The translations under genes and the position numbers were made by a program. Under the pieces are notes generated by a model. It did no database searches. It saw only the letters and a program-made list of their open reading frames with translations, and was not told where the DNA came from. Shown in pieces: positions 23,181 through 35,270 of a DNA stretch of 64,000 bases. The DNA is taken from contig OX465579.1 in assembly GCA_950022655.1 (NCBI GenBank), forward strand, positions 39,783,950 through 39,847,949. The letters are read 5' to 3'. Every line of letters starts with the position of its first letter. Positions within the stretch are counted from its first letter, which is position 1. The DNA comes from Alentia gelatinosa (taxonomy: Eukaryota > Annelida > Polychaeta > Phyllodocida > Polynoidae).

Positions 23181-26069
23181 CGGTGGAAATGAGTGATAAG
23201 GTTGAGCTGCTCGGTGGGGCCTGTGTGCACGAGGTCCCTGCACAAGGGTCCCTTGCATAATGTACAAGCGGCCCGCCCACATGGACCTTACCGCCAACAA
23301 CGACGTGACGGCTGGCCGGGTCTTAAAAAGAGCAGGGGTGACGGGTGGCAGGCTCTAAAATTCAAGGAAACAATACTGTCTGCATGACTCGAACACAGGG
23401 CCCACACGTGGGAAACACTACCTTTTAAATGGGTCCATTTAATGTGCCCTTAGAATACAAAGGAGTATGGTGAAGTGGTCATATTGGATAAGCGATTCAA
23501 CCGAATGAAAAATAGTCAGATCCATTATAAGATGTTGGTCTAATATTATGATTTTGGATTATCAGTACCAAGAAATCTTTTACAAAAGATAACATATTTC
23601 AACATCTTTTCATAAAAGGGCCCATTCCATCTACCCATACCCACTCTATTTGAGATGTTTAAGGTAGCGAGTTGAATTGATTGACATCACCAAATTTTAA
23701 TCGAAATGCTCAAACCCAGTGGTTTTGAAACACACTGAAGGGTCTGTTGACAAGGACATATGGATATGGTACATAGTAGGACACATTCAGAACACACATT
23801 AGATTGTATTTCATGCAGTTCCGAACACATTTCTACTTTATGGGTTCGAATGCTGTATCACAGCTGGCACAAGCGGGGCAGATTTAGGCCGAGCTCCCCT
23901 TAAATCAAACCTAATCTGAGTCCAACACTTACAGTGGCGATGGCCAGCAGTCGATTCAATAGGCTGACAATTATTTACAGGCAAGACCTTTGTGCGTTGT
24001 GTGTGGCAGGCACATTTCGGAGTCAAATCACGTCTCTGTCACGTGACACGGTCGGACAGGGCTTTCATGGATAGAAGAGGTAACACCCATATCTTAAGGT
24101 CACACTCCACCTAATTATTATAACCTGGGCAAACTGAGCATAATTAATAGTGTCCTCTAAGCTGTAAGCTTCCCCATGTGACGATCTACTATAGACTGGT
24201 GATGGATGCTGGTTGCATGGTTAAAGACAAAATTGATGAAATAGTTATTCAATCATATATACTCTCATTAACCTAATCCCTCGTGGAATTTTAAGTAATT
24301 GTTATAAGGTGAAGAGAAGTAATAAATACATCAATACTTCGATTCCATTGAGGATAAAACTATTCGTGGGCGTCAGCATTATCGTTCAGTTCATTTTCTA
24401 TATGAACGCTGATACGCTAAGACAAGCAGGTCGAGGGGTGCAATCCGTATATATTTTTTTCTTTTATTCAGGAAAACAGACACAACAGTTCGCCTTATGT
24501 TGGCGTTTTTAAATGATTGTCTTACAGAACAAAAATACAAGGGTATAAATTATATTAGTTCTTTAAAATATATATTATATTGGTTCTTTAAAATGGTACC
24601 TCACAAACTGATCATTAGCAAACAATGGATTTTTGTATATATGTATCACATAGATATGGAGGTTTCTGTTAAAGATACATTTTAATTTGAGATTCAGGGC
24701 ATGAAAAATGAGTTTGATGTCCAGCAGCTCCACCACTTCCGGGACAATAAAGTGAACGACAAATTTTCAAAATGAACGTACCACACAGGTCTTCTAAGAC
24801 TATTAAGGTTATCGTATCGTCAAAAGGTCTTACACCTACGATGCATTTTCTATGCTACACTTGAGCACTTCAAAAATATTTGTTTATCTTTTTTCAACGG
24901 CCGCATCATTGAGCACATCACCAGTCTATGTTCGGAAAAACGGTTTCCGCACCCCACACGTTCATGTTTTAATGATAGAGCGGCTGTCCCCACCTTCTGG
25001 TAAACCTAGTGTTAGGTGGGTATCCTTATTGTGGCGCCTGACTCGTCAGTTGACAGGATTTAAATAGGTTGAAGGGGTAGTTTCCTTAGGATGGCATTGG
25101 TGTCAGTTCCCGCCGGCTGGTCTCTCTCATACTTGAGAACATGTTGAGGACGGCTGAGTCAGAAGCCTGTCTGACAGAAGTAAACATGTCGCATGTATCT
25201 TCCTCTCCTATCTGAATCTAAACAAGTTGTTTATAAACCGTGTCGTTCCTAGTTAAGGGTGAAATCCTGCGCCACCCCATGTTTTTTTCTAGTTGCTGTG
25301 TTACATTCAGTGTGTTAGAAATTGGCCTGACAGCTCTGACAAATGTGAATAGTTCAAAGGCAGAACTTTGTGCATTCAGATACATTTATTTTCTTGTGGA
25401 ATAGTCTGTGTAGTCTAGGAAAGTGTATAATGCCTATACTACTATATGACATACCCATTGCTATGACGATGCCCTGTGAAAGACTTCATCACTGCTGCTA
25501 CCATTGGTATGCTGGTGATGGAGTAGAGAAACACTACCTGGTATTTTGTACCATATTAGCAGTTTCCCATTGGTAGACCATAAAACATCTTATATTTTAA
25601 GAAACAAAGTCTTCTGACTATTCTAAGGATATATACCTTTCATCGGACGCAGTGACTGAGACCAGTTTATGTCTACACCTGTTTCTATGATGATACAAGC
25701 CGAAAAGGTCAGCTCGCAGATTGCAGACTCTCAGGTTGCACCGGCATCAGTCCCTGATATGGATTAGTCTGATAATTTTTCTTTCCTAATTAACTGCTGA
25801 CCAGCTAATCAGGGTCCTGACTCCCGTGCCCTGGGGCAGATGCTCCGTCATCAGGAAGGGGCACTAAACTGCCATGACCAATGGCGCAGACGTTTGAGGG
25901 CAGACCCCCCCCCCCCCCCGTGACCGTATATAGTTTTACTGAATGTTTATCAAGATTCTTTGTCATTGTTGGACAATAGCCAGATTATATAATGCCAAAA
26001 TATTAACTGCAACAATGATATTGTCCATGAGCGTGCAATTGCAAATAAACAACAATTATAAGCTTTTGG
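23181..26069. other. Noncoding stretch, no gene seen
   Basis: Stops in all frames. There is a tandem GGTTCTTTAAAAT-type duplication near 24557-24595 and a C15 run at 25905-25919. A CGTGGGAA word (23407-23414), overlapping CACGTG, resembles a Suppressor-of-Hairless site, but 8-mers are expected by chance. Confidence 0.45.
25905..25919 (+). repeat. Homopolymer C15
   Basis: An uninterrupted run of 15 C. Confidence 0.95.
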
Positions 26070-26365
26070 ATATATCCAGTCTATGGATCATGTTCTGTAA
26101 CCTACTTGCACCCAGTCAACTTGCCCTTTCTGCAACTGCCTGGGCCTAGGATCCAAACATATTAAGCACCAGTAGGTCAATGAGGTATTTCAGCCTCAAG
26201 TGATTGGTGATGGCCAGCTAGGCATGCCTCTAAGACCCTAAGACACGATCCCTCTGCTCCTTTCCCATTATCACAATGAATAGCACGCAGAAAATGAAGG
26301 GATATTTTTTTTGGCAGCAAGCTGGAAGACCATGTAAGCACTCTAACCGTTAGGCAATATATACA
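26070..26365 (-). mobile_element. SINE-like repeat, copy 2 (most complete)
   Basis: This is the clearest copy of the family at 18305 and 50005. On the minus strand the head reads TTGCCTAACGGTTAGAGTGC (26336-26358 region), which resembles a tRNA A-box (TRGYNNARNGG). A shared body of about 250 bases follows, ending near CATAGACTGGATATATC. About three-quarters of positions agree with copy 3 over the shared part. The internal B-box is degenerate. The family is inferred to be a tRNA-derived SINE. Confidence 0.6.
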
Positions 26366-27709
26366 TTGCATGCAACCACGCTCTAAAAACTACGACAAAA
26401 ACTTATCATTTGCTGAGTTCTGCCAGTTTAAAAACGCCCCAACATTTGTAAACAGCCCCAGTGATTTGCCTCCATAATATTTTCAACAAAATTCCAGTCC
26501 TGTTCAACTTAGAATCAGAATTAGATTCATGTAAATTCAGTTCTATATTTGAATATCATTCCAGCATGAGTCGTCTGAGATTGGTCCGTATTTCATGCCC
26601 CGCACTTTGCTCATGGTAGCCATGATCTAATCTGGAGAAAAGCACTAATCTCAAACCCTACACAACGCGGCTAGACAAACTCTGTCTCCCAAACACAAGA
26701 ATGAATTGAGCCAATCGTCGATCTCAAGGTGGATGACAATGACAACAAACTGAGGCCAAGACGATCACGTGACTACGGGGTAGTGCCCCGATAACGAGGC
26801 TTGCCTTCAGTAACCATGGAGAGGGCGTGTTCTCCTGGTGTGGACACCTGAGGGCAGGGAGGGGGATTGTGTGTGACGACCCGGGGCATTTTTAACACTA
26901 ACACCCCGACACACCCTCGCCCCACCTCCTGGCTCTGACAGATTGACACTCCTGCCTTACCTGACCCTCATGAGCCACCGAGTCATATAAACATTGACAC
27001 ACAATATTGCGATGCTGTGGTTTTGATTGAATCATGATCTTAGAGGTACATCGCATGATTTTAACGTCACTCTTAATGACAAGGATTATCGTTTGTAAGA
27101 GCCTCTGGTACAGTCATAAACAAAATATCGGAATATTTTCGTAACAACCCCTGAAAAACTAGTCCTCGGAACTCAAGGCACCTGGAACGTCATGCCCACC
27201 TCAGAGCCAATGGGTGGTCAGCCCGCAGGCCATGCGAAGGCAGCGGTCGGTAAAAGTGACCGGCGCTCTGCGGGCGGCAGGGGGGTGTGGCCGTGGCCTG
27301 CAGCCATTGTCCTCTCGTTGATAACTGGATCATAACTGACCGGGAAGGAGGTGAAGGGGGGTCCTTATACAGCCCGACATCCCGCAGCTCCGCATTCAGC
27401 CGGGACTACAATTATCGTTATCCGTTTACTAATATCAATGTCCTCCGTCTGACCTTTGACCTCCTCCATGAGGTTCCTGCCCAAAGTCTGTATTATCAAC
27501 GCCACTTAATTTTGGCAGACATCATCTCTTAGTGGCGAAGCTACATAAGAAGTAGAATAAAGAAGGGAGTTTGGTTGCATTTGAGTTTTGAAAGGAATGT
27601 CATACAAAAGATCCATTTCGGGTTCAGACAACAGATAACCCAGGATGACAATGACAAGAATTATCTCACGTACACTTAAGCTTTGCAGAACTAAAGACCA
27701 TTTGGAAAA
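26366..27709. other. Noncoding stretch upstream of a candidate gene
   Basis: From about 26700 the sequence becomes GC-richer, with a CACGTG E-box in GATCACGTGAC (near 26765), a GLI-type TGGGTGGTC (27211-27219) and a perfect DR1 (27450-27462). It lies immediately upstream of the candidate exon at 27710 and may be its promoter region. That is inference. Confidence 0.3.
27450..27462 (-). promoter_or_regulatory. Perfect DR1 nuclear-receptor element
   Basis: TGACCTTTGACCT on the plus strand, i.e. AGGTCA-A-AGGTCA on the minus strand. Both half-sites match the consensus exactly with a one-base spacer. DR1 is the preferred site of HNF4 and RXR heterodimers. It lies about 250 bases upstream of the candidate exon at 27710. 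Confidence 0.45.
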
Positions 27710-27996
27710 ATGTGGAGCGAGCAACCTGAGAACTCAGCACGACCGCCGGAGCAGCAAATCAAACTGACCCCAGGCACTGAGATAAAGAGACGGACGAACG
27801 AACACGAAATCACCCAGGCAAATACCAAGGGCAAGGAGGCAGTCTGCACGATAAAAGAAACGTTAAAAACCTCGACAAGACAAACTCCACCATGGCAGCG
27901 TCGGTTTCTGCCCGGCGGGTACCGTCGTCAGAAGAAAAAAGAAGATCCAACGACCGGGTGGCTCTTCAGTGGGAAGGCGACACCACCAGGATCCAG
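27710..27996 (+). CDS. Candidate exon 1 of a two-exon gene (unrecognised)
   Basis: An ATG with A at -3 opens 95 codons plus two bases, up to a donor CCAG|GTAAAA. Unspliced, the frame stops at once in the donor (AGG TAA). Spliced over a 69-bp intron to the acceptor at 28065, the frame continues for another 33 codons. The deduced protein is basic and polar (segments EIKRRTNEHEITQ and YRRQKKKEDP), with no signal peptide and no family I recognise. A second reading starts at an excellent Kozak ATG (CCACCATGG, 27892) in another frame; it is open through both exon and intron to 28122. The CpG-rich setting and upstream regulatory sites favour a real transcript start, but which frame is used is unclear. 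Confidence 0.28.
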
Positions 27997-28065
27997 GTAA
28001 AACACGAGAAAATAACATTTTCATCCCCCCCCCCCCCCTACCACCCACCGCCTTTTGTGTTTCAG
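27997..28065 (+). other. Putative 69-bp intron
   Basis: It begins GTAAAA and ends CTTTTGTGTTTCAG, a good donor and a good acceptor. It includes a C14 run (28025-28038) that would act as part of a pyrimidine tract. The length is a multiple of three with no stop in the frame of the 27892 ATG, so retention would still give an open frame in that reading. Confidence 0.3.
28025..28038 (+). repeat. Homopolymer C14
   Basis: An uninterrupted run of 14 C inside the putative intron. Confidence 0.95.
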
Positions 28066-28165
28066 CCGGGTGGTGAGCGCCCCGAGCAAGGCCCTGCTGG
28101 TTCAGCCTTTTACCGAGCCTGACCGACTCCCGACGCGCCCTCATCTCATCAGTCCGCCGGTTTGA
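28066..28165 (+). CDS. Candidate exon 2 (terminal) of the 27710 gene
   Basis: After a strong acceptor (TTTGTGTTTCAG) the frame continued from exon 1 stays open for 33 codons, ending PPV then TGA at 28163-28165. The segment is proline-rich (VQPFTEPDRLPTRPHL). No polyadenylation hexamer follows closely, so further splicing is possible. In the alternative frame (ATG at 27892) the exon ends at 28122. No homology is recognised. Evidence is limited to splice sites, frame continuity and base composition. Confidence 0.25.
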
Positions 28166-29045
28166 TTCCCGGTTGACAAATAGAAGGTGACGCGGAGAAG
28201 GCGTTAATCCGGTGCGAGGAGCAGCTCGCCGACCGGCTCCCGAGCAGCTCCGACCGTCAGCTGCTCCTGATGTCATAAACCTGCATCCCGCCCTTCCTAA
28301 ACGAAATCAACTTGGTTCTATCCCACTCCACGGACTAACACTGACCAGTAGGCCATCCCTTGATTAAGCAAACTCCTTACGCCCATATTCTTTTAAACTA
28401 ATATTTGCACGTTAGTTTTTCCTGCATTCCCCCTCTATGTGTAGTCCAAATAAAATAAGCAGCATGTATTTGCTGTCTTATTATTGGTGCTTACGATTTT
28501 GAAATCATCCCTTTTTATATTGAACACGACGACTACAGAAATCGGAATTGAGTTGGCTTTATAATGGCCATGCGAACTACCATTATAATATGAAATTTTC
28601 AGGTGTTGCAGTTAATTGTGTTCATTAAAACCATTCAACTTGGTTTTACCGTATACTCTGTTAAGACACTGGGTCACAGATAAAGATATTAGAGAAGCGC
28701 AAGTATCCACCGTGCCTCCTTGCACCCGCTGCTCAGAAACTGCCGACTACCTTTTATAGAAGCACGCATGCATGCTGATAGTTGCTAGAAAGAGAGTAAC
28801 TCATGTATGGTGCGCATGCATGTGCGTCTCATCGTTATGCCCCCTGGAGCCACAGTGGTCCTTTAATAGTGAATACGGACCGAGGCAGACACGCCCGTGT
28901 CAAAGGTCATATGCGCTGCAAAGACATGACAATAGGACGGAGGCGGATGCAGGGTTCAGGTGTGCTGCAAGGGCGTGTGCTATTGTCTGGAGGTTGTGGA
29001 GGGAGGAGTGGAAGATGGGTTTCCTATCTCAAGGAGGTAGGCACT
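28166..29045. other. Noncoding stretch, no gene seen
   Basis: The first 100 bases remain CpG-rich, then composition returns to AT-leaning. Frames near 28772-29215 are open only because of the GGA microsatellite. An AAAGGTCA half-site lies at 28901-28908. Confidence 0.45.
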
Positions 29046-29106
29046 GGAGGAGGAGGAGGAGGAGGAGGAGGAGGAGGAGGAGGAGGAGGAGGAGGAGGAG
29101 GAGGGA
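29046..29106 (+). repeat. (GGA)n microsatellite, about 20 units
   Basis: A near-perfect GGA trinucleotide run of about 61 bases, followed by a degenerate purine-rich tail to about 29210. The purine-strand asymmetry produces long glycine, glutamate or arginine frames on the plus strand and leucine or proline frames on the minus strand, all considered artefacts. Long polypurine tracts can form triplex DNA. Confidence 0.95.
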
Positions 29107-29210
29107 TAGAAATGGCAAGAAGAAGGAGGAAAGGGAGACGGGAGAGGAGGAGGCGGTGGGGAAGAAAGGGGAGAAAGAGGAGGACCAGCAGCAGGGAGTA
29201 GGAGGAGGGC

Positions 29211-32200
29211 TGTGATGTAGAGACAGGAGAGACAGATTCGGAGCTTCTTGCATCCGTCGCGTGCCTCCTCACTCCCCCACCTGTTTGTCTCCCTGCGCCT
29301 TCATGTAATACTCCTACTCCCAGCGTCTGTGATGTGTGTCTGTTGCGCACGCAACTGCCCCGAGCGAACCCTCTAGCGGACGCAACCACAAATCACAAGA
29401 TTGGATTCCGCAACAAAAACAAGCATGACATCCCATTTAAAATAGTTGGCTGACATACAGGGCCAATCGCCCTGCCTATATATCGTGACAGCGGAGACAG
29501 TCTGTATATGACACCGTGAATGGCAATTTATTTTTAAAGCAGACCACTAGAGATACTCTAATGGCTCATAGACATGACTGATGTGTCTCGAGTATTGTGT
29601 TTTATAACGGAGACATGGGAACGGCAAGCATGTCCAGGCTAGGTGGTAGGAAATGGAGCTGATAAAAATATGAAGTTAATGAAATAGAGCCGACAGATGT
29701 GACAGAAGGACGCTTAGTGGGGTAAACATGCAACTACAGTATACGCGCAAAGTACCTGGGATGGAAAGAGTTAAAGGGGCCTAATGGTTCTGATAAACGT
29801 GAAACTGCATCATCAGATTACGCTATACATATTTTATAATACGCCTTAGCTGGAAAAGAAAGAGGTGAAGCAGAGAGGGAACATTCAGTTATTCTGGCTA
29901 TTATAGGAAAGATAGTAGATCGTAAGATAAAAGCCACCAATATAATTGTATATGTATCATATCATGTAAGTTATCATATCATGTAAAGAATGATGGAGCA
30001 TTAAAGATAAAAAAAAATGCAAACACTCTTGGGTGAACTCAAGTCATTCAATAGAAGGATTCCAACGGCTTTTTTTGTTGCGAGCCCATGGGAAGGAGTC
30101 CTGAAACTATGGAATGCTTAAGTGGACAGGCCAATGGCCGTCAAGAAGAAGACGTTGTGACGTTAGTCAGGGGGAAGCTTTCTAAAACGAAGACCGATTT
30201 TAAATCAACGACTAGGATTACGATTTACTTTGGCGAATGCTGGAAACGATATCCTTGTAGTTGCGTTATTTAAAAGTTATCTTGTTGTTGACGCCTGACC
30301 ATTTATAATGGAGGACAATTCAATGTTGAGAACAACCTAAAATTGGTATGAGTAGATACTAAAAGCTGTATGTATATTCTCAAATACTTACTGATTATAT
30401 ATACTAAATAATGAAAGAATATGTTTAGAGTGGCTGTCTTCTATAAAGAAGAAGTCTTTTAATCGTTCTTTCTTATAAAAACGCAACCCTGTTTCCTTAG
30501 TCATTATAATACTTACAAGCCCTTCAGACACTCGCAACGTTTTCGTGGTTCATAAACCAAATGAACTGGAATAATCATATCAACTATTTTGTACAACCTG
30601 CTCCACTGAATTTCAGTTGCTCCGGAAGGAAAACAAGTTATCAAAATGTATATTGATCAACACTTTGGAAACTTCATAGTTTGAATATTGCATCTAGAAC
30701 CTGTTCCCCTAGAATGGGCTATTTCCGGTTCAGTCGCAGGCCATCCAAGACCCGAAATAACCACTGGGGCATGGGGCTCTTTATGGATAGAAAAACACTT
30801 TGCACCTATGTTTACACAGAAAACTGCTCAGAACCATAGAAAATCTACTCTGGGAATTGGCTATGGATGTATATTATGATCCATTATACACGGACAAAAA
30901 GAAATGAGGACTTGTACATAACATGAGCCGATTAACCCCCCGACGTGATAATAAAGCTGGTCCGAACACCAATCCGCTAGACGGTGCTGGTGGTGGAGGG
31001 CACGAATCCCTGGGCACCGGATCCAGCCGTCATTTCACCAATCCCATCCACCGGGAAGAAACTGGTGGCGTGACCGTGTCGCTTAAGCGCGAGTCCACTT
31101 AGGTCCGCACTGCTCCTAGATTGGATATGATGCGCTGAACTGTCGGCGGAGGTTCAGCTCTAGATCCATAGACTTCAAGGAGAGGGAGCGGATCAAATGT
31201 CCCTGCGTGACTCGACTGCGCGTCGTACCATGTTCTTTACTTTCCATACACGTTGCGTGTTTAGGTGCTTGCGAAGGCTGTCCTTTCTATACAATGTATT
31301 CTCAATCAATTCAATTTCAGGCGAACATGTTACGTATACGATCGTTTCATTTAACACAGTGTTTGCATCGTTCCTTAGACCATGCACCCATCAACGCCGA
31401 TGCAGACCAACAAAAGGTTATCGGGAAGTCATAGCAGTGTACTACACTTCTACGATTGACTCTACGATATACACCGTCACGCCACGATTGGTTCCCGACA
31501 CGACACGATTAAGAACCCGAATCGTAGGCCTCCCGATAAGATTGAACATGTTTGATTCTTTGTACCCTATCGGTGTGTATCGAGAGCATATTGGACGGAT
31601 AAATATCTCGTGTTGGAATACTAGGCCGAAAATTTTGAAATTTCTGAATCAACTTGACCGGATGTATATATATAGATACATGTGTATAATTACTGTAAAT
31701 ATGATATTATGTAATTAAGTCTAAGTACCTGAAGATAACAGTTGCATATTGGAATTATGATTCAGCCACAGTTATATATCAATTTGTTTGTTTTAGTATT
31801 TTAAAAATGATATGAGAAGATGTTGTTAATACCTGTAAAAGATTATTCAGATTCATTCAATATTTCCTAAATCACAATATATTTTAACATTACTACTCTG
31901 AGTGAGATCTACATTGACACACTGATTGAATCGTGAGCTAATTGTAACCGTGGTCAACTGCTTTTTTTTCACCAAAGCTGCCCCGATGCACTACGATGCA
32001 CACTAATGAGCTACGATTAGAATTTTCAGAATCCTCACCATACACCACGATTTTGACATTTCTAATGTCTATCGTGGTGCATCGACATTGCTGGGTGCGG
32101 GGATTTACATACATACTTTATATCAATGACAAATACCTCCCAAACCAGGCTGGGATTAAGTAGCAAAGAAGTACTTCAGTACCAAATTAGACATATAACA

Positions 32201-35200
32201 TCGGTTAATGTCCTGATGAAGGATCCAAAACGTAACTAACGGGATATTTATGTTATAACCACCTATGTATTCTATGATGCGGAATTCAAAATAATTGACA
32301 AAACAATTGCCTATTTAGTTTGATAACACAAGAAATGTTTATATTGTGGAAACATTTTTCATGCGGAATTTTGTGCTTCTGAGAGACTGAGGAAACGTGG
32401 AAAACACACGGAGTTGGCCAAAGGGCGGGACTGAGGGAAGAACTGTTCAAAGCATTGTTTTAACTGGCGTGAATGATCATCATTCAATATTATCTTTGTT
32501 TTAACGAGGAAAACTGATTTTATTTACTGAAAATGAAAAAGTAGATGTCCATGGAAAATAGATAGCTACCATCTCTGTTGTGATATTTCAACAGGAATAT
32601 ATTTTCCAAGTTATTTACGTGACATGATTCACAGATGGAGAATGCATGGCTGTGAAAGCCGTCCTGAGACCGTCATTCGGACTACACATAGGTTGGTGTG
32701 AAGTGTCAGACTCGCTACTTTCGTCAATGCTCTTGAAAACACCTCTTATAAAACTGATGCACCAAATATCTTGCACCAAATATCTCTGCTGCCAAACTTT
32801 TCCCTGGTGGTAGTCAGTCATTGGGACATTGACGTATGGCAAGTGGCTTAAGCGAAATAGGGTGTGCTATTTGGCATGGAATACTCAGAAAGCGCCGGAG
32901 GGCCGATCATGGTGAAGGCAATGGGCTCTTGTAGTTGCAGTTCCTAAATCCTTCCTAAACCAGATGGCCGAGTGCTAAGTGTAGATTTAGACGTCAGACA
33001 CTCCCAGGTGTTTCTGGCCTTTGCGTACCCCCCATCTGTCCAAGCCAGTCGCGTTGAGGGCCCCCATATGAGGCACGATGGATTAGGGCCATAATACCCA
33101 CCCTCGTACCCACTTGTGACCACAAAGGCCCCACCCACCGCTTTTCTCTGCCATCTATTCTGTGCCCATCCTTCAACCCGCCGCCAATCAATCAGGGCTT
33201 TTTGTTCGGACGCCTCAAAGGACACGATTCAACATGAATATGAAAAAGTTTAACTGATTGGACCCAACTGATTAGGGGATCAGAGCCAGGCGGGGTACCA
33301 GGTTAACCCGCCATGGTGGGATGTGTGGGCGCCACAATGGGCCGACATGTTATCCCATAAGGACACTTGGCCTATCTGTCGGTCAGCTCTGGGGTTACAA
33401 CTGTAAGATGGCACCGGTCCCCTTTGTCGCTGTTTGTGTGTTGGAGTAGGGAAGCGGAGTAGGGGGTTGGGGGTGGCCACAGCTTATTCTCGCGTGCAGT
33501 GAACAAGAAGATGGCCTCCATAGGTTTGGTAGTCTAGGGCCGTTTGAGTTGCATGAATAAGTGGATTTTACCTTATTAAAAGCAACGATCACGATTACTG
33601 TTCAGCTGAGGAATACCTCTGCTGATACCACAATAACAAATACTGAGTGACGTGCAATGGTGTATTATTTAATCGTTTCAATTACTGTTCGATATAGTTC
33701 TGTGTGTGAAAGACGCGAAATAAACCGGTCAGAAACTAGAAACGATAGAACAAGCAACAGAAGACCACTTCAAGTCCTTAGCAATATGCTGGTTGATGTG
33801 GCCGCTCTACTCAAACAGAAAGTGTTATAATGAAGGTTTGTAACGTGATGGTGTCAGTAAAGATGACTCCTTATATTCAGAGTATAAGAGAGATATTGGG
33901 TTGAAGCCCATGTTCACTGACATTTCTATGTCCAGAGATGCCAGTGAGATCTGCTAGAAACCAGGAAATATCTGTGCCATGCTCATCTGCAGCCTATATA
34001 ACTAAAATCGAAAATATACGATATACTGAAATATCCGCACAACTAGCATGCCTGCTATGTGTATAGAGACTGGACATATTCAATGCTGCTCAACTCTGCT
34101 GAAGTGGCTTCTATAGTCTCCAGGGTCCTCACCGTGAGGGCTATGGCCCCAAAAGCCCTAACGTCAGGCAATATACGCCACAGCCCATTTGGCGTGGGAT
34201 CTCTTCTTTTCAGTGGGAGTATCCCATTGGACATCAGGTTGGCTTTTCAGAATCTACTGCTAATCTACAAGAATATCTACAATTAATGACGCATGCAATC
34301 ACAGGAAGGCTGCTCTAGGTAGGAAGGACGACTTCGTATAGAAAATACAATCTGAACACGAAAGATTCATCTTAAAATGACGGTTCCAACCCATGTCAGC
34401 GCCTGGACACACTGGGGTCCTCCATATATATCGTCAAGTGGACAGGGCCGGATTCATGGCTCCCATGGGGGATCAGAACCTCCCACCAAGCCACACCCAG
34501 GACACACACCGAGCCGGCAGTACTGGGGTCACCGAGGTCAGACCAAGGAGCCAAATCCCATTGGCCAGTGTCGGATGGGTGCCTAGGGACATGAGCACGT
34601 GGAGAAGCCCGTGACGCCCTGTGGCCAGTCACTACTGTCTTAGTCCGTTGGTTTATCAGAATGGTCCCTCGGGGAATTCCTAGTACGGGTGGTGATAGAT
34701 CAAGGCATTGCAAGGATGGGGTGAGTGGTATAAGATCGGGTTAGGCGCGAGGGTGTTGTGTCTTCATATCAATGTTTGACTCCATGCGTATTCTTCCAGA
34801 GTTTTATCCAATCTTCTCAGGGTGCCTGCCTTCTATGCACATGTGAATCTACCACTAACAGGAATGCCCTTTCGAGAACCTAGGGATATCATTGGTGATA
34901 TTCATGAGGATGAATAAAAGGAATTGCAAATGAAGGTCATGCAAAAAAATCTATCCACAGATGTAGTCTATTTGCTACGTGAATACACAGATTTTAAGTA
35001 AAAAAAAAGATATCATGGGAGGCCAATGATACATTTCTTTTATGCAATACATCGTTGTAATGATGAATAGCAATGTTAGTGATATGATAGATACACATGT
35101 AAATGATACACAACTAACAAAATTGTATGATATACAATTACCACAATTGTGCAGCATACTGAGGTAGGCGATAGCGTACCTATATACCCATATAGTGGGA

Positions 35201-35270
35201 AGGATAAGAATAAGTCATAAGTTCATCGAAAAAATACCTATTTATTTGTTACTGTTATGATATATTTCTA
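29211..35270. other. Long noncoding stretch, minor structures only
   Basis: No recognisable exon. It includes a duplicated ATCATATCATGTAA word near 29956-29985, a region rich in ACGAT/ATCGT words (about 31450-32090, with a hairpin at 32043-32079), and GC-richer patches around 32985-33200 and 34440-34620 without recognisable coding. The 173-codon frame at 31197-31718 has no domain I know. Confidence 0.45.
32043..32079. repeat. Compact hairpin CACCACGAT...ATCGTGGTG
   Basis: Outer 9-bp perfect arms and inner 6-bp arms (GACATT / AATGTC) pair around a 3-base loop, with a small asymmetric bulge. It lies at the end of a region of repeated ACGAT words and may be a transposon subterminal or terminal structure. 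It is too short for a typical microRNA precursor. Confidence 0.6.

Noticed and set aside
23836..23856. GGTTCGAATGC resembling a tRNA B-box
   Set aside because: No A-box at the right distance and no cloverleaf could be formed.
27211..27219. GLI-type TGGGTGGTC and, at 23407, a CSL-type CGTGGGAA
   Set aside because: Single 8-9 base motifs are expected by chance about once or twice in 64 kb, so they are not reported as findings.
28772..29389. Long Gly/Arg/Glu and Pro/Leu frames across the GGA run
   Set aside because: They are products of the trinucleotide microsatellite; all frames of it are open.
31197..31718. A 173-codon plus-strand frame
   Set aside because: No recognisable domain, no splice or promoter support, and it runs into the ACGAT-word repeat region.
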